Positions 10,301-19,400 of a stretch of 64,000 nt of DNA are shown here, one piece after another. The translations under genes were made by a program, and so were the position numbers. This DNA is from a virus. A model generated the notes under the pieces. That model made no database searches. It was not told where the DNA came from and was given only the letters and a program-made list of their open reading frames with translations. The stretch's first letter is position 1. The number at the start of each line of letters is the position of its first letter. The DNA lies in the IMG/VR virus record IMGVR_UViG_3300020191_000005, positions 52,648 to 116,647 of that record; one strand, 5' to 3'.

Positions 10301-11553
10301 TCTGCAACCTCGTTCATTTTGTCTATAAGTTTAGTTGTACTCGCACCGGCAATAGTTGGAAATATAACTACATCAGCTAAATGGTTTCCTACTACTGTGT
10401 CAACTGTATAATCTCCGCCTTTAACAATTATATTGGGCAAGACATTTTGTAAAGTTTCTAATGGAGTATCTTCATCAAATATAATTACCTCATCAATAAA
10501 CCCTAATTCTAACAAAGCGGCTTTACGGGTTTGTTCATCGTTAATGGGTCTAGTTTCGCCTTTTAAACGCTTTACACTTGCATCGCTATTAATGCCCACC
10601 ACGAGGCGCTTTCCAAGCGTGTGTGCGTGTCTTAGTAGCTTTAAATGGCCTATATGTAGTATATCAAACACTCCGTTAGTCCATACAATTCCAGTTGATA
10701 AATCGTTTTTGGTTACAACAGCAACACCACGTTTTTCAACAATACGTGCCGCCCCATAACATGCTAATTTACATGATTCAACTACATCTCTTCCTTGTTC
10801 AATACCATATGCAATGATAGCAAGTACAGTATCACCAGCACCTGTTACGTCAGCAACTTCTCTCACTTCTTCTTTACAATGCCAACTTTCTTGTGCATTA
10901 ATTATATGCATACCGTTAGCACCATCAGTTACAACAAGCCATTCCCAACCATATGTTTGCAAATTTTGTTGAGCATCTCTAATATCAAATTCGCCAAACC
11001 ATTCTACATATTCTTTCATGTTTGGTTTAACCAGGTACGCATTTGTGTAATAACTAGGATGTTGTTTAGGATCTACTAAAACTTTGCATTTACGTTTTAA
11101 TAGTTTTTCTACTGTTTGCTCACGTACTGTACCTTTTGCATAATCACTTACACAAACAATATCGTCAGCAGTTAGTGAATCAAGTAGTCTATGTAAACTA
11201 CTTGTACCTATATATGTTTCTTCACGGTCCCAACGCATAATGTGTTGCCCACCTTGTCCAACTAGTCTAGTTTTAGTTGTTGTGACAGCATGATCAGATG
11301 CAATGTTTGCTTCAATTTTTGTGTTACCAATCATTTCAAGTAGTTTATATCCGTCATCGTCTTGACCGATACTACCATATAATGCAACGTCTCCATTGAT
11401 AGATTTAATATTAAGAGCCAAATTTCCTGCCCCACCAATGCTATATTGTTGGGCTTCTTCAAGTAAAACAGGTACAGGTGCTTCTGGACTTATTCTATTT
11501 GTATTACCCAAAATCCATCGGTCTAACATTATGTCGCCGTAAACTTTAATCAT
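10297..11553 (-). CDS. hldE: Bifunctional heptose-7-phosphate kinase / heptose-1-phosphate adenylyltransferase
   Basis: This 418-residue protein has the two-domain layout of HldE (RfaE). Residues 1-285 are a PfkB/ribokinase fold with VYGDIMLDRW at the start, GGAGNLALN and the anion-hole GAGDT at 238-242. Residues 288-418 are a nucleotidyltransferase with NGVFDILHIGHL (HIGH at 300-303) and a late STTKLI segment. The enzyme phosphorylates D-glycero-D-manno-heptose 7-phosphate and later adenylates the 1-phosphate; the phosphatase (GmhB) and isomerase (GmhA) are not in the window and would come from the host. Bacterial HldE is about 475 residues, so this is a compact version. Confidence 0.9.
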   Translation of the reverse strand: MIKVYGDIMLDRWILGNTNRISPEAPVPVLLEEAQQYSIGGAGNLALNIKSINGDVALYGSIGQDDDGYKLLEMIGNTKIEANIASDHAVTTTKTRLVGQGGQHIMRWDREETYIGTSSLHRLLDSLTADDIVCVSDYAKGTVREQTVEKLLKRKCKVLVDPKQHPSYYTNAYLVKPNMKEYVEWFGEFDIRDAQQNLQTYGWEWLVVTDGANGMHIINAQESWHCKEEVREVADVTGAGDTVLAIIAYGIEQGRDVVESCKLACYGAARIVEKRGVAVVTKNDLSTGIVWTNGVFDILHIGHLKLLRHAHTLGKRLVVGINSDASVKRLKGETRPINDEQTRKAALLELGFIDEVIIFDEDTPLETLQNVLPNIIVKGGDYTVDTVVGNHLADVVIFPTIAGASTTKLIDKMNEVAE

Positions 11554-12000
11554 TTAACTTTCCGATTCTTGTAATAATGATACTAGTTGAAATACTGTTT
11601 GAAGTTTTGTTAAGTTTTGTTTATTTTGGAGTGTGTTACGCAATCCCATATGCAACGGCTTTGGCCAATTTTGAAAACTAACCCATGCATATCCATTATG
11701 TTCATCATTTAGAACAGGGAGAAATTCATCCTTTACAACACACAAGTAAGTATGAAATTGAAATTTATCATCGTTACTTACAAACGTTTCTAACGGTATT
11801 GATTTGATAATTTTTGGAACACTACCAAGTTCTTCTTCAACTTCACGTAGTAGAGCTTTATAAGGGATTTCTTTATCTTCGTTGGTTCCGCCAACAAGAC
11901 CCCAAACATTGTTTTGTTTTGATTGTGTGCGATGTAAGAATAAGAAACGTTGTGTTGTCAACGAATAGAATAATGCACCACTACAAATAATTTGTTCCAT
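11554..12000 (-). CDS. Nudix hydrolase
   Basis: This 148-residue protein contains a Nudix box at residues 38-60, with the REVEEELG core (R-E-x2-E-E-x-G) and the preceding Gly and Glu in place. Nudix enzymes hydrolyse nucleoside diphosphates linked to another group, such as nucleotide sugars. It is the first gene of the leftward heptose island and lies one base from the HldE-like start. A late promoter-like TCTAAATA lies 9 bases before its ATG. Its substrate could be an ADP-sugar, but a housecleaning or NADH/ADP-ribose role cannot be excluded. Confidence 0.85.
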   Translation of the reverse strand: MEQIICSGALFYSLTTQRFLFLHRTQSKQNNVWGLVGGTNEDKEIPYKALLREVEEELGSVPKIIKSIPLETFVSNDDKFQFHTYLCVVKDEFLPVLNDEHNGYAWVSFQNWPKPLHMGLRNTLQNKQNLTKLQTVFQLVSLLQESES

Positions 12001-12009
12001 ACAAGTACT

Positions 12010-12017
12010 TATTTAGA
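12010..12017 (-). promoter_or_regulatory. Late promoter-like TCTAAATA
   Basis: On the minus strand TCTAAATA stands 9 bases before the Nudix ATG, inside the end of the gp15 gene. It fits the xATAAATA-type late promoter seen elsewhere here with one change. Confidence 0.4.
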
Positions 12018-13431
12018 GTACTAAGCGCCAGCTTCCTTTTCGATATTCGCCTTCAAAGGATAGTGTCCATTCTGTACCATCCCATTTGTATTGGATACCT
12101 GAAGTTAAATTGGTTGTGTATGTAACATCAGTTGCTGGGTTATTTTTTGTGCTTGAGTCAAATACTATTTGCCATTGTGTTCCACTCCATTCGATAATGT
12201 CGTTTTCACTAGCAACTAGTGTGTCATTACCACTAGAGTCTTTCCAAGCATCGGCACCATCTGTGTTTGCTGTAGCACCAATATCACCTAATAAAAGTAT
12301 TCTAGTGCCAGCTACTTTTAAGTTAACTGGGTTAACTCTAGTCGGATCAATAATTGCATCAATAGTTCCTTTTTGTGGACTATTTGGTAATCCTAATACT
12401 GTATTAGTTGGAATAGTATCTTCGTCCCAATTAACAATAATTTGTGTTTCGTCTAAGTTGTTAAGTGCAAATGTACCTACAACCGGTGCGGCCAAGTCAA
12501 TTCTATTTAAATATATTTTACTTAATCCTGCGGCATACTCACCAGGTTCAGATTCAAGTACTTCTCTCCAATTAATTTCTCCACTAATTCCATTTTTACC
12601 AAGTTGAACAATAGTGTTAGTAACAATAGCATCATAGCCTGACGCTGTTGTAACTTGAAGATGTATTCTACCATCTGCATCTTTGTTTTTAATAGAGTTG
12701 CCCCAGCTATCATCGTATGCATTAAGTTCTGGCATTGACTGTCCTAAGTCAATAGTTCCTTTAGTTTCATCAAAGATACTCATTATAACATTTGTAATAA
12801 CTCCTAACTTCTTAACCTTAGCAGGAGGACTAATAAAAATAGGTGTTTGAAATCCTAGTGTAGCAACATCAATTTCAGTGTCAACTCCCATAGGAATACT
12901 TCTTGAACTAAAATTAATATTTTCTAAATTAACAACTGATAACGAAGTCCAATCTACATAGTTGTCTGTAGTTTGTATTTCTAAACTTGGATTAAACAAC
13001 ATTAATATCTGTTCTAAAATCTGTAATTTTTGTTCTGTGTTAGTTGACCAAATATCGCAATTAATATTCAACATATAAGGTGTTGGCATTAATCGTTCAA
13101 CAGTATAGTTTGAACCTTGAGTATTTAAATACTCGTTACTGTTTTCATCATAAGTACGTTCTCTAAGATGCACCTTACCTGTATAGGTTGCGTCAGCAGT
13201 TCTTGTACGATCCATTTCCATGCCAGTAACATACACCCCAATGCGTGGCGCACTTGGTATTTTATTTTCACTATTGTCTTTTATAATAGCACCAACTTGT
13301 CTTGTAATGTCTCCATACATGACTGGAATTTGTGTTAAGTTACCTTTGCTATCAGCATAAGAAAAATTACTCAGTAGTCTTACCATTTGAGTAATGTATC
13401 TTCTTATTTGTCCATCATAGAAGTGTTGCAT
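12013..13431 (-). CDS. 15: Tail sheath stabilizer and completion protein, gp15-like
   Basis: This 472-residue protein begins HFYDGQIRRY and contains MPTPYMLNINCDIW followed by KLQILEQILMLFNPSLEI. These match the start and middle of T4 gp15, which caps the tail and joins it to the head neck. T4 gp15 is only 272 residues. The first 280 residues here cover the homologous part; the rest is an extension that ends with two WxGTxW-like units (IIEWSGTQWQIVF and YKWDGTEWTLSF), similar to units in the sheath protein. Its start overlaps the last base of the gp14 gene. Confidence 0.8.
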   Translation of the reverse strand: MQHFYDGQIRRYITQMVRLLSNFSYADSKGNLTQIPVMYGDITRQVGAIIKDNSENKIPSAPRIGVYVTGMEMDRTRTADATYTGKVHLRERTYDENSNEYLNTQGSNYTVERLMPTPYMLNINCDIWSTNTEQKLQILEQILMLFNPSLEIQTTDNYVDWTSLSVVNLENINFSSRSIPMGVDTEIDVATLGFQTPIFISPPAKVKKLGVITNVIMSIFDETKGTIDLGQSMPELNAYDDSWGNSIKNKDADGRIHLQVTTASGYDAIVTNTIVQLGKNGISGEINWREVLESEPGEYAAGLSKIYLNRIDLAAPVVGTFALNNLDETQIIVNWDEDTIPTNTVLGLPNSPQKGTIDAIIDPTRVNPVNLKVAGTRILLLGDIGATANTDGADAWKDSSGNDTLVASENDIIEWSGTQWQIVFDSSTKNNPATDVTYTTNLTSGIQYKWDGTEWTLSFEGEYRKGSWRLVL

Positions 13432-14588
13432 TAATTATCTGCCTTTGGTTTGAGTGCTTTACTCAATGGTTGTCTTTCTGTTACAGTTTCGCCACCAATA
13501 ATATTACTAGTAGTATTGTTAACAAAAGTACCTTTTTGTGTAGCACGTGAATCTGTATTTGTCAATGTCATACGTACATTATCTTCTTGTTTGACCCATC
13601 GACTTCCGTCTTGTCTAAATAATCTATTAGGCATAAAATCTGTCCTTAGGAAATAATCTCCTTCAATTGAATTTGTAGGGAAACTTGCCCCATGTCCAAA
13701 CGCTTCTCCGTTAGGTGGAATACCATCGCCAAGTAAGTAACCTTGATATCCTGTACGTTCTGGAGTTTGATTAATTCTGTCAGCTAATAATTCTTGTGAA
13801 CTAGAATCCAAATCATTCATATCAACTGTAACTAGATCAGGCTTGCCGTCTTTGTTTACAGCTAACGTGTATAAGTTTGTAGTATCGTATCCTGACTTAG
13901 GTGCATCAGCTTCTGCTTGTGCAACTACTGCATTATTAATTTGCATCTCTTTTTCGTATGTACTAAGAACATCACGTAGTGTGTTTGTACTTCCTTCTTC
14001 TGAAGGTAAATCAAGTATTTCTTTAAACTCTTGTGAATCAACAATTTGTTTTAATTTAATTCTGTATAAATGTGGATACCAAGTTTGTGTAAATCCTTCA
14101 GCGGCTCTGTTTACGTCTTCTACAACATAGAAACGTTTTAGTGCTACAGTATAATCATTAAGTGCATATTCGTCTTTTAAATGCGGAAGTTCAATAACAT
14201 CTCCTGGCATAATTTTACGCCCTAGTGTTCTAACACTATAGTTGATTGGAATTGTCATAAACAATGTATCGTTTTGTAAAAATAGACCAAATTGACTCAT
14301 ATCAAAATCAATATCTTGAATATTGTAAATGCCACGTATTGTATAAATGTCTGGATCGTATTTGCGATCTCTATTTTCTAAGAATAACATATCCTGTATG
14401 TTAGTTTCTTTAACAGCATCATAGCGAGGTTGTGCAGGCGTAGCGTCTGCTTCGTCTGGATTTGAAGGGCCTAGATACTTGTGTACAAAGACATCTGTAC
14501 CACCAACTGTAAACATTTCGGTGATTGTTTTGTCTAAGAAATCGTAATCGTTGCCCTTTTCGGGTTTGTATAAACTGAGTCTTGGCAT
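13431..14588 (-). CDS. 14: Neck protein, gp14-like
   Basis: I place the start at the ATG of MPRLSLYKPEKG (385 residues). A longer frame reaches into the divergent gene and its promoter and is not supported. The segment DMLFLENRDRKYD to MSQFGLFLQND parallels the middle of T4 gp14, which with gp13 forms the neck that joins head and tail. The C-terminal part carries a short display-like unit (EGDYFLRTD to FRQDGSRWVK). A minus-strand late promoter lies 8 bases before the ATG, leaving almost no leader. The gene is divergent from gp13 and coupled to gp15. Confidence 0.75.
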   Translation of the reverse strand: MPRLSLYKPEKGNDYDFLDKTITEMFTVGGTDVFVHKYLGPSNPDEADATPAQPRYDAVKETNIQDMLFLENRDRKYDPDIYTIRGIYNIQDIDFDMSQFGLFLQNDTLFMTIPINYSVRTLGRKIMPGDVIELPHLKDEYALNDYTVALKRFYVVEDVNRAAEGFTQTWYPHLYRIKLKQIVDSQEFKEILDLPSEEGSTNTLRDVLSTYEKEMQINNAVVAQAEADAPKSGYDTTNLYTLAVNKDGKPDLVTVDMNDLDSSSQELLADRINQTPERTGYQGYLLGDGIPPNGEAFGHGASFPTNSIEGDYFLRTDFMPNRLFRQDGSRWVKQEDNVRMTLTNTDSRATQKGTFVNNTTSNIIGGETVTERQPLSKALKPKADN

Positions 14589-14596
14589 AGTATAAG

Positions 14597-14604
14597 TATT
14601 TATC
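14597..14604 (-). promoter_or_regulatory. Late promoter GATAAATA for gp14-gp15
   Basis: GATAAATA reads leftward 8 bases before the gp14 ATG and only 5 bases from the rightward CATAAATA of gp13. Confidence 0.65.
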
Positions 14605-14609
14605 GTTAG

Positions 14610-14617
14610 CATAAATA
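14610..14617 (+). promoter_or_regulatory. Late promoter CATAAATA for gp13
   Basis: CATAAATACTAG lies 17 bases before the gp13 ATG, leaving room for a ribosome site GGAG at 14623-14626. Confidence 0.65.
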
Positions 14618-14634
14618 CTAGTGGAGAACAAGAA

Positions 14635-15390
14635 ATGGCATTAAGCACACAAAAACAAGAGGTATTCGATTACGTAAACGCTATGTTAGGCGGTGGTATG
14701 ATCGATGTTGAACTCGACCCTATTCATTATGAAACTGCACTAGAAAAAGCCTTTGGCAAATTTAGACAGCGTAGTGATAACTCAGTAGAAGAGTCATATC
14801 TTTTTATGCCTACTATACTTGATCAAAATGAATATACACTACCGCAAGAAGTAGTTGAGGTGAGAAAATTATTTAGACGCTCAATTGGTTCACGTTCAGG
14901 TGGCGGAGATGGTGGCACATTATTTGAACCATTTAACATGGCATACACAAACACTTATTTGTTATCAAGTTCAAACATGGGCGGACTAGCAACATACGAT
15001 ATGTTCAGTCAATACCAAGAATTAGTAGGACGAATGTTTGGTAGCTTTATTGAATTTAATTGGAATACTACAACTAAAAAATTAACACTACTACAACGCC
15101 CAAGAGCAGAAGAAACATTACTGCTATATGTTTACAATCACAGACCAGATAGTGAATTACTTAATGACTATCTTGCAAAGCAATGGATTAAAGATTATAC
15201 CCTTGCAAGTTGTAAGTATATGCTAGGCGAAGCACGTTCAAAGTTTGCTACTATTGCAGGTCCACAAGGAGGTTCAACTCTGAATGGCGATGCACTAAAA
15301 GCCGAAGCACAAGCTGAAATGGAAAAGCTAGAAGAAGAACTAAGAATGCAAGTAGCAGGCGGCGTAGGCTACGGATTCACAATCGGCTAA
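14635..15390 (+). CDS. 13: Neck protein, gp13-like
   Basis: This 251-residue protein has the layout of T4 gp13: an N-terminal helix (VFDYVNAMLGGGMIDVELDP), a stretch resembling FMPTILDQNEYTLPQEV, and a helical C-terminus after YNHRPDSELLNDYLAKQWIKDYTLA. gp13 and gp14 together form the head-tail connector neck. A late promoter and GGAG ribosome site precede the ATG. The Gly-rich loop RSGGGDGGT near residue 88 is unusual but does not break the fold. Confidence 0.75.
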   Translation: MALSTQKQEVFDYVNAMLGGGMIDVELDPIHYETALEKAFGKFRQRSDNSVEESYLFMPTILDQNEYTLPQEVVEVRKLFRRSIGSRSGGGDGGTLFEPFNMAYTNTYLLSSSNMGGLATYDMFSQYQELVGRMFGSFIEFNWNTTTKKLTLLQRPRAEETLLLYVYNHRPDSELLNDYLAKQWIKDYTLASCKYMLGEARSKFATIAGPQGGSTLNGDALKAEAQAEMEKLEEELRMQVAGGVGYGFTIG

Positions 15391-15397
15391 TAAACAC

Positions 15398-15426
15398 TTG
15401 ACTTCCTGATAAATCTATTGTATAAT
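15398..15426 (+). promoter_or_regulatory. Sigma-70 promoter for the dNMP kinase gene
   Basis: TTGACT and TATAAT are separated by exactly 17 bases. This is a near-consensus host promoter and implies early expression of the kinase among late genes. Confidence 0.8.
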
Positions 15427-15452
15427 AGTTTTAATTTATAAGGAGTTAACCT

Positions 15453-16046
15453 GTGATTATTGGTGTATGTGGTTTAATTGGTAGTGGTAAAGATACTATT
15501 GCTGACTATTTAATTAGTGAGCATAATTTCCAAAAAATATCATTTGCAGATAAACTTAAAGATAGCGTAGGCGTTATGTTTGGGTGGAGCAGAGATATGC
15601 TTGATGGTAAAACAATCGAATCTAGAGAATGGCGTGAGAAAGTAGACGAGTTTTGGTCAAAAGAAACTGGACGTACAATTACTCCTAGACTAGTATTACA
15701 AGAATTTGGTACAGAATGTATGCGTAACGGATTCTATGATGGTATTTGGGTATCTCTAGTAAAACAAAAAATTACTGACAATCCAGATATTAATTGGGTA
15801 TTACCGGATACACGTTTTCCTAATGAAGCAAAAATGCTACATGAAGTAGGCGGACATGTATGGCGTGTAAAACGTGGAGAAGATCCTAAATGGTTTACAG
15901 AGTATCTTGAGTTTGATACAGAGCCTACTGATATTCATCCTAGCGAATGGGCTTGGGCTCATACTAAATTTTCACAAACATTAGAAAACAACGGTACTAT
16001 TGCTGAGCTTAGAAGTCAGGTCGCAGATCACCTTGCTTCCATCTAA
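15453..16046 (+). CDS. 1: Deoxynucleoside monophosphate kinase, gp1-like
   Basis: This 197-residue protein begins with a P-loop GLIGSGKDT (7-15) and contains ISFADKLKD, ITPRLVLQEFGTE and VLPDTRFPNEA, a pattern of T4 gp1 and related dNMP kinases that phosphorylate dTMP, dGMP and hydroxymethyl-dCMP for DNA synthesis. The start is GTG at 15453 with AGGAG at 15441-15445. It has its own sigma-70 promoter, fitting an early nucleotide-metabolism role. Its 3' end overlaps the convergent HNH-like gene by 38 bases. Confidence 0.85.
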   Translation: MIIGVCGLIGSGKDTIADYLISEHNFQKISFADKLKDSVGVMFGWSRDMLDGKTIESREWREKVDEFWSKETGRTITPRLVLQEFGTECMRNGFYDGIWVSLVKQKITDNPDINWVLPDTRFPNEAKMLHEVGGHVWRVKRGEDPKWFTEYLEFDTEPTDIHPSEWAWAHTKFSQTLENNGTIAELRSQVADHLASI

Positions 16047-16347
16047 ATCCTTCTTTGTAAATAATTTTAGTGCAATTAGCACATATTGTTTTTAGATTAC
16101 TAAACCTTATATTATTAAGATCACCGTCAATGTAGTACACTGAAAACTGCTCCGGGTGTTTGCTTTTAAACCCACACTTGTCACATTCTGTTTTCTTTTC
16201 ATACCCTGATTGTTTCCATTTAGAAGCACCGTGTATAGGCTTGCCGTGTCTAGTACATGACTCGCATTTACTTCTATAAAAGGGTTTTCCGTTTTTGTAG
16301 TAGTTTATAGCTACAGGTTTAGTGCCGCATTTACATAAAGGTCTCAT
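16009..16347 (-). CDS. Zinc-finger protein of HNH type, catalytic His replaced
   Basis: From the ATG of MRPLCKCG the protein has 112 residues. It shows four Cys pairs: CKCG, CESC, CDKCGF and CANC. The segment VYYIDGDLNNIRFSNLKTICANC is laid out like an HNH nuclease motif, but Tyr-Tyr stands where active enzymes have His-His. It may be an inactive or altered HNH endonuclease, or a zinc DNA-binding protein. The start is chosen because a late promoter GGTAAATA ends exactly 5 bases before it; an ATG 51 bases upstream would place the promoter inside the gene. Confidence 0.65.
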   Translation of the reverse strand: MRPLCKCGTKPVAINYYKNGKPFYRSKCESCTRHGKPIHGASKWKQSGYEKKTECDKCGFKSKHPEQFSVYYIDGDLNNIRFSNLKTICANCTKIIYKEGFRWKQGDLRPDF

Positions 16348-16352
16348 ATATG

Positions 16353-16360
16353 TATTTACC
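16353..16360 (-). promoter_or_regulatory. Late promoter GGTAAATA, leaderless type
   Basis: The minus-strand GGTAAATA is followed by CATAT and then the ATG of the HNH-like gene, a 5-base gap with no ribosome site. Confidence 0.55.
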
Positions 16361-16415
16361 TGCCCTTTTTGGTCCCTTTTTCTCGGTTGATTATACACCT
16401 ATTTTAGCAAAATGG

Positions 16416-16423
16416 TATAAATA
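16416..16423 (+). promoter_or_regulatory. Late promoter TATAAATA for the sheath gene
   Basis: A perfect T4-type late box TATAAATA lies 34 bases before the gp18 ATG, with AGGAG at 16445-16449 as ribosome site. Confidence 0.75.
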
Positions 16424-16457
16424 ATAGTAACATGCTATATCAACAGGAGAAAATAAA

Positions 16458-19400
16458 ATGGCTTTAGTATCACCAGGAGTACAGGTCAGCGTTATAGACG
16501 AAAGTTTCTATACACCAGCTGAGCCAGGTACAGTACCAATGATTTTTGTTGTTTCCGCACAAGACAAAACGAACGGTGCTGGAACAGGAACAGCCGCAGG
16601 TACAACAGCGGCAAATGCAGGCAAACCATATTTGGTTACCTCACAAAGAGAATTAACAGACTTGTTTGGAGATCCAACTTTCTATACGGACACAAACAAC
16701 AATGCACTACACGGTAGTGAATTAAACGAATACGGGTTACAAGCGGCCTACTCATACTTAGGAGTAGCTAACAGAGCTTATGTAACTAGAGCATCATTAA
16801 ACACTAAAGAACTAATGGCATCTGCTACAGCACCAGCGGCTAATCCAGCAGACGGCACTTATTGGTTTGATACAGCAAATAGTGTGTTTGGTATTTTTGA
16901 ATGGAACGGCGCATCGGCTAGTGTTACTGGCGGACAGAGCTTTACTAACAAAATTCCAACAGTGATTACAGATACAACTAAAGTAACAGGCGGCGCACCA
17001 AAAACTTCTGTTGGCGCAATTGGTGACTACGCTATCGTTGCAACTACAACACTTAACAAGTTATACTACAAAAAATCCGATGGTACATGGGTACAAGTAG
17101 GAACTACAGCATGGATTAGTTCATGGGCAACTGTTACTGGTACGGTTTCCAACGCAACAATTACTAACGGTGCTTCGATGAGCATTAACGGAACTGTAGT
17201 AACTAGTGGCGGAACAGCATTAAGTGATGTTGTAAGTGCTATTGGTTCAGCAGGTATTGCTGGAGTTACTTCAGCAGTAGTTAACAACAAATTAGAGATT
17301 TATTCAACAGGCGTAGACGTTGTATTAGCAACTAACGCTTCAACACTATTAGCAGAGATTGGTTTAACAGCGGCTACTTTTAAAGCACCGAAGTTAAGTA
17401 TTGCTCCGCATACTAGTGTACCTGAATATAAGTCAACTGACACAAGTCCACGTCCAACAGGAAGTATCTGGGTTAAAACTACACAACCTAATTTAGGTGC
17501 TAACTGGAAAGTTAAAATGTGGAACGGCACAACTAGCTTGTGGGAAACTAAGTCAGCTCCAATGTATGCAACACCTGAAGCGGCGTTGTTTGCATTAGAT
17601 AAAGCAGGCGGCGGTAAAAACTTACCTGTAGGCGCAGTTTACATCAAAACTAATAATGATGAAGCAACTGATCCAATTGGTGACTTTAAGATTCACAGAA
17701 GACAAGCAACTGGTAATACTAAAATTATTTCAGATATTATCACAACACAACTAGTAACTGGAACTTATGCTTTTGATATTGCAGAAACTAGTCCAGCAAG
17801 TGCTGTACTAAGTGCGGCAGTTACAGTAAGTGTTACAACAAACGGTAATGCAGATGATGCAGATGATGTTGCAGGAGCAATTAACTCCGCAGGATTAACT
17901 AACGTTGTAGCAAGTGTTGATGCTTCAAACAGAATTGTTATTGAACACAATGACGGTGGTGACATCCACATTACAGATACTAACAGCGGATTAGCTTTAG
18001 CAGGATTTGTAGCTTACAATGGCTCAAATGCGGCAACAGCAACACCAAACTTGTATACAGATGCCGCAGGCAATGCATACGATATGGTTGCTAGTAACTG
18101 GAAATACTTAACATATACTGCAAGTACATTGGCTCCAACAGCATTAACAACTGATGGTGCATTATGGTACAACAGTATTGTTGACGAAGTAGACTTAATG
18201 ATTCATAACGGTACTACATGGGTAGGTTATCAAGATTCAACTGCACCTTTTTATAATGCAGTAAGTGGTGATAAAACAGATCCAGCAGGACCAATTGTTT
18301 CAGCTACTGAGCCAACTAAGCAATCAGATGGAACTGATCTTAAAAATGGCGACATTTGGATTAGTACAGCAGACTTAGAAAATTATCCTAAGATTTACAA
18401 ATACAATGGCACTTCATTGAAGTTCATTGCACTTGATACAGGCGACCAAACTACTGAAGACGGTATTTTGTTTGCTGATGCACGTTATGGCATTTCAGGT
18501 GTTAAAGGTGATACAGCAGGAACTATTGCTGAATTACTAGTAAGTAACTTCTTAGACTTTGACGCTCCAGATCCAGCACTATATCCAAAAGGTATGTTGC
18601 TTTGGAATACTAGACGTTCAGGATTTAACGTTAAGAAATATGTACGTAACTACATTGATACTACAGGACTTAATATTAGATTTAACAACGACGAGTCAAT
18701 GAGTGCATACGCAACTAACAGATGGGTAACTGAATCAGCTAACCAAGAAAATGGTGCAGGCTCTTTTGGTAGAAAAGCTCAACGTAAAGTTGTAGTACAA
18801 GCATTACAAGCAATGGTTAACAGCAATGCTGATATTAGAGATGATAATTCAAGAATCTTTAACTTGATGGCAACACCTGGTTACTCAGAGCTAATTGGTG
18901 AAATGAAAACACTTAACTATGATAGAGGCATTAGTGCATTTGTTGTAGGTGACTTACCGTTTAGATTAACACCAGATGCAACTTCATTGAACGAATATGC
19001 AACTAACGTAAAAGGTGCAGTTGAAGACAATGACGATGGACTTGTAACATACGATGAATACTTAGGTGTGTTTTATCCAAGTTTATTCACAAGTGATAAC
19101 GCAGGTAACAACGTAGTTGTTCCAGCTTCACATGGTATCTTACGCACAATGGCACTAAGCGATCAAGTATCGTTTCCATGGTTTGCTCCAGCAGGAACAA
19201 GACGTGGTGGAATTACAAATGCTTCAAGTGCAGGATACATTACAAGCGAAGGTGAATTCCAAAGCGTAGCACTTAACGAAGGACAGCGTGATACATTGTA
19301 CAGCAATGCTATTAACCCTGTAACGTTCTTAAGTGGTGCAGGACTTGTTAACTTTGGTCAAAAGACAAGAGCTAAAAATGCTAGTGCTTTAGACAGAATC

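Noticed and set aside
12086-12607. Rightward 173-codon open frame over gp15
   Set aside because: It lies wholly over the well-supported gp15-like gene, with a biased hydrophobic composition and no promoter.
13431-14648. Longer gp14 with start at 14648
   Set aside because: It would cover the divergent late promoters and overlap the gp13 start; the ATG at 14588 fits the promoter.
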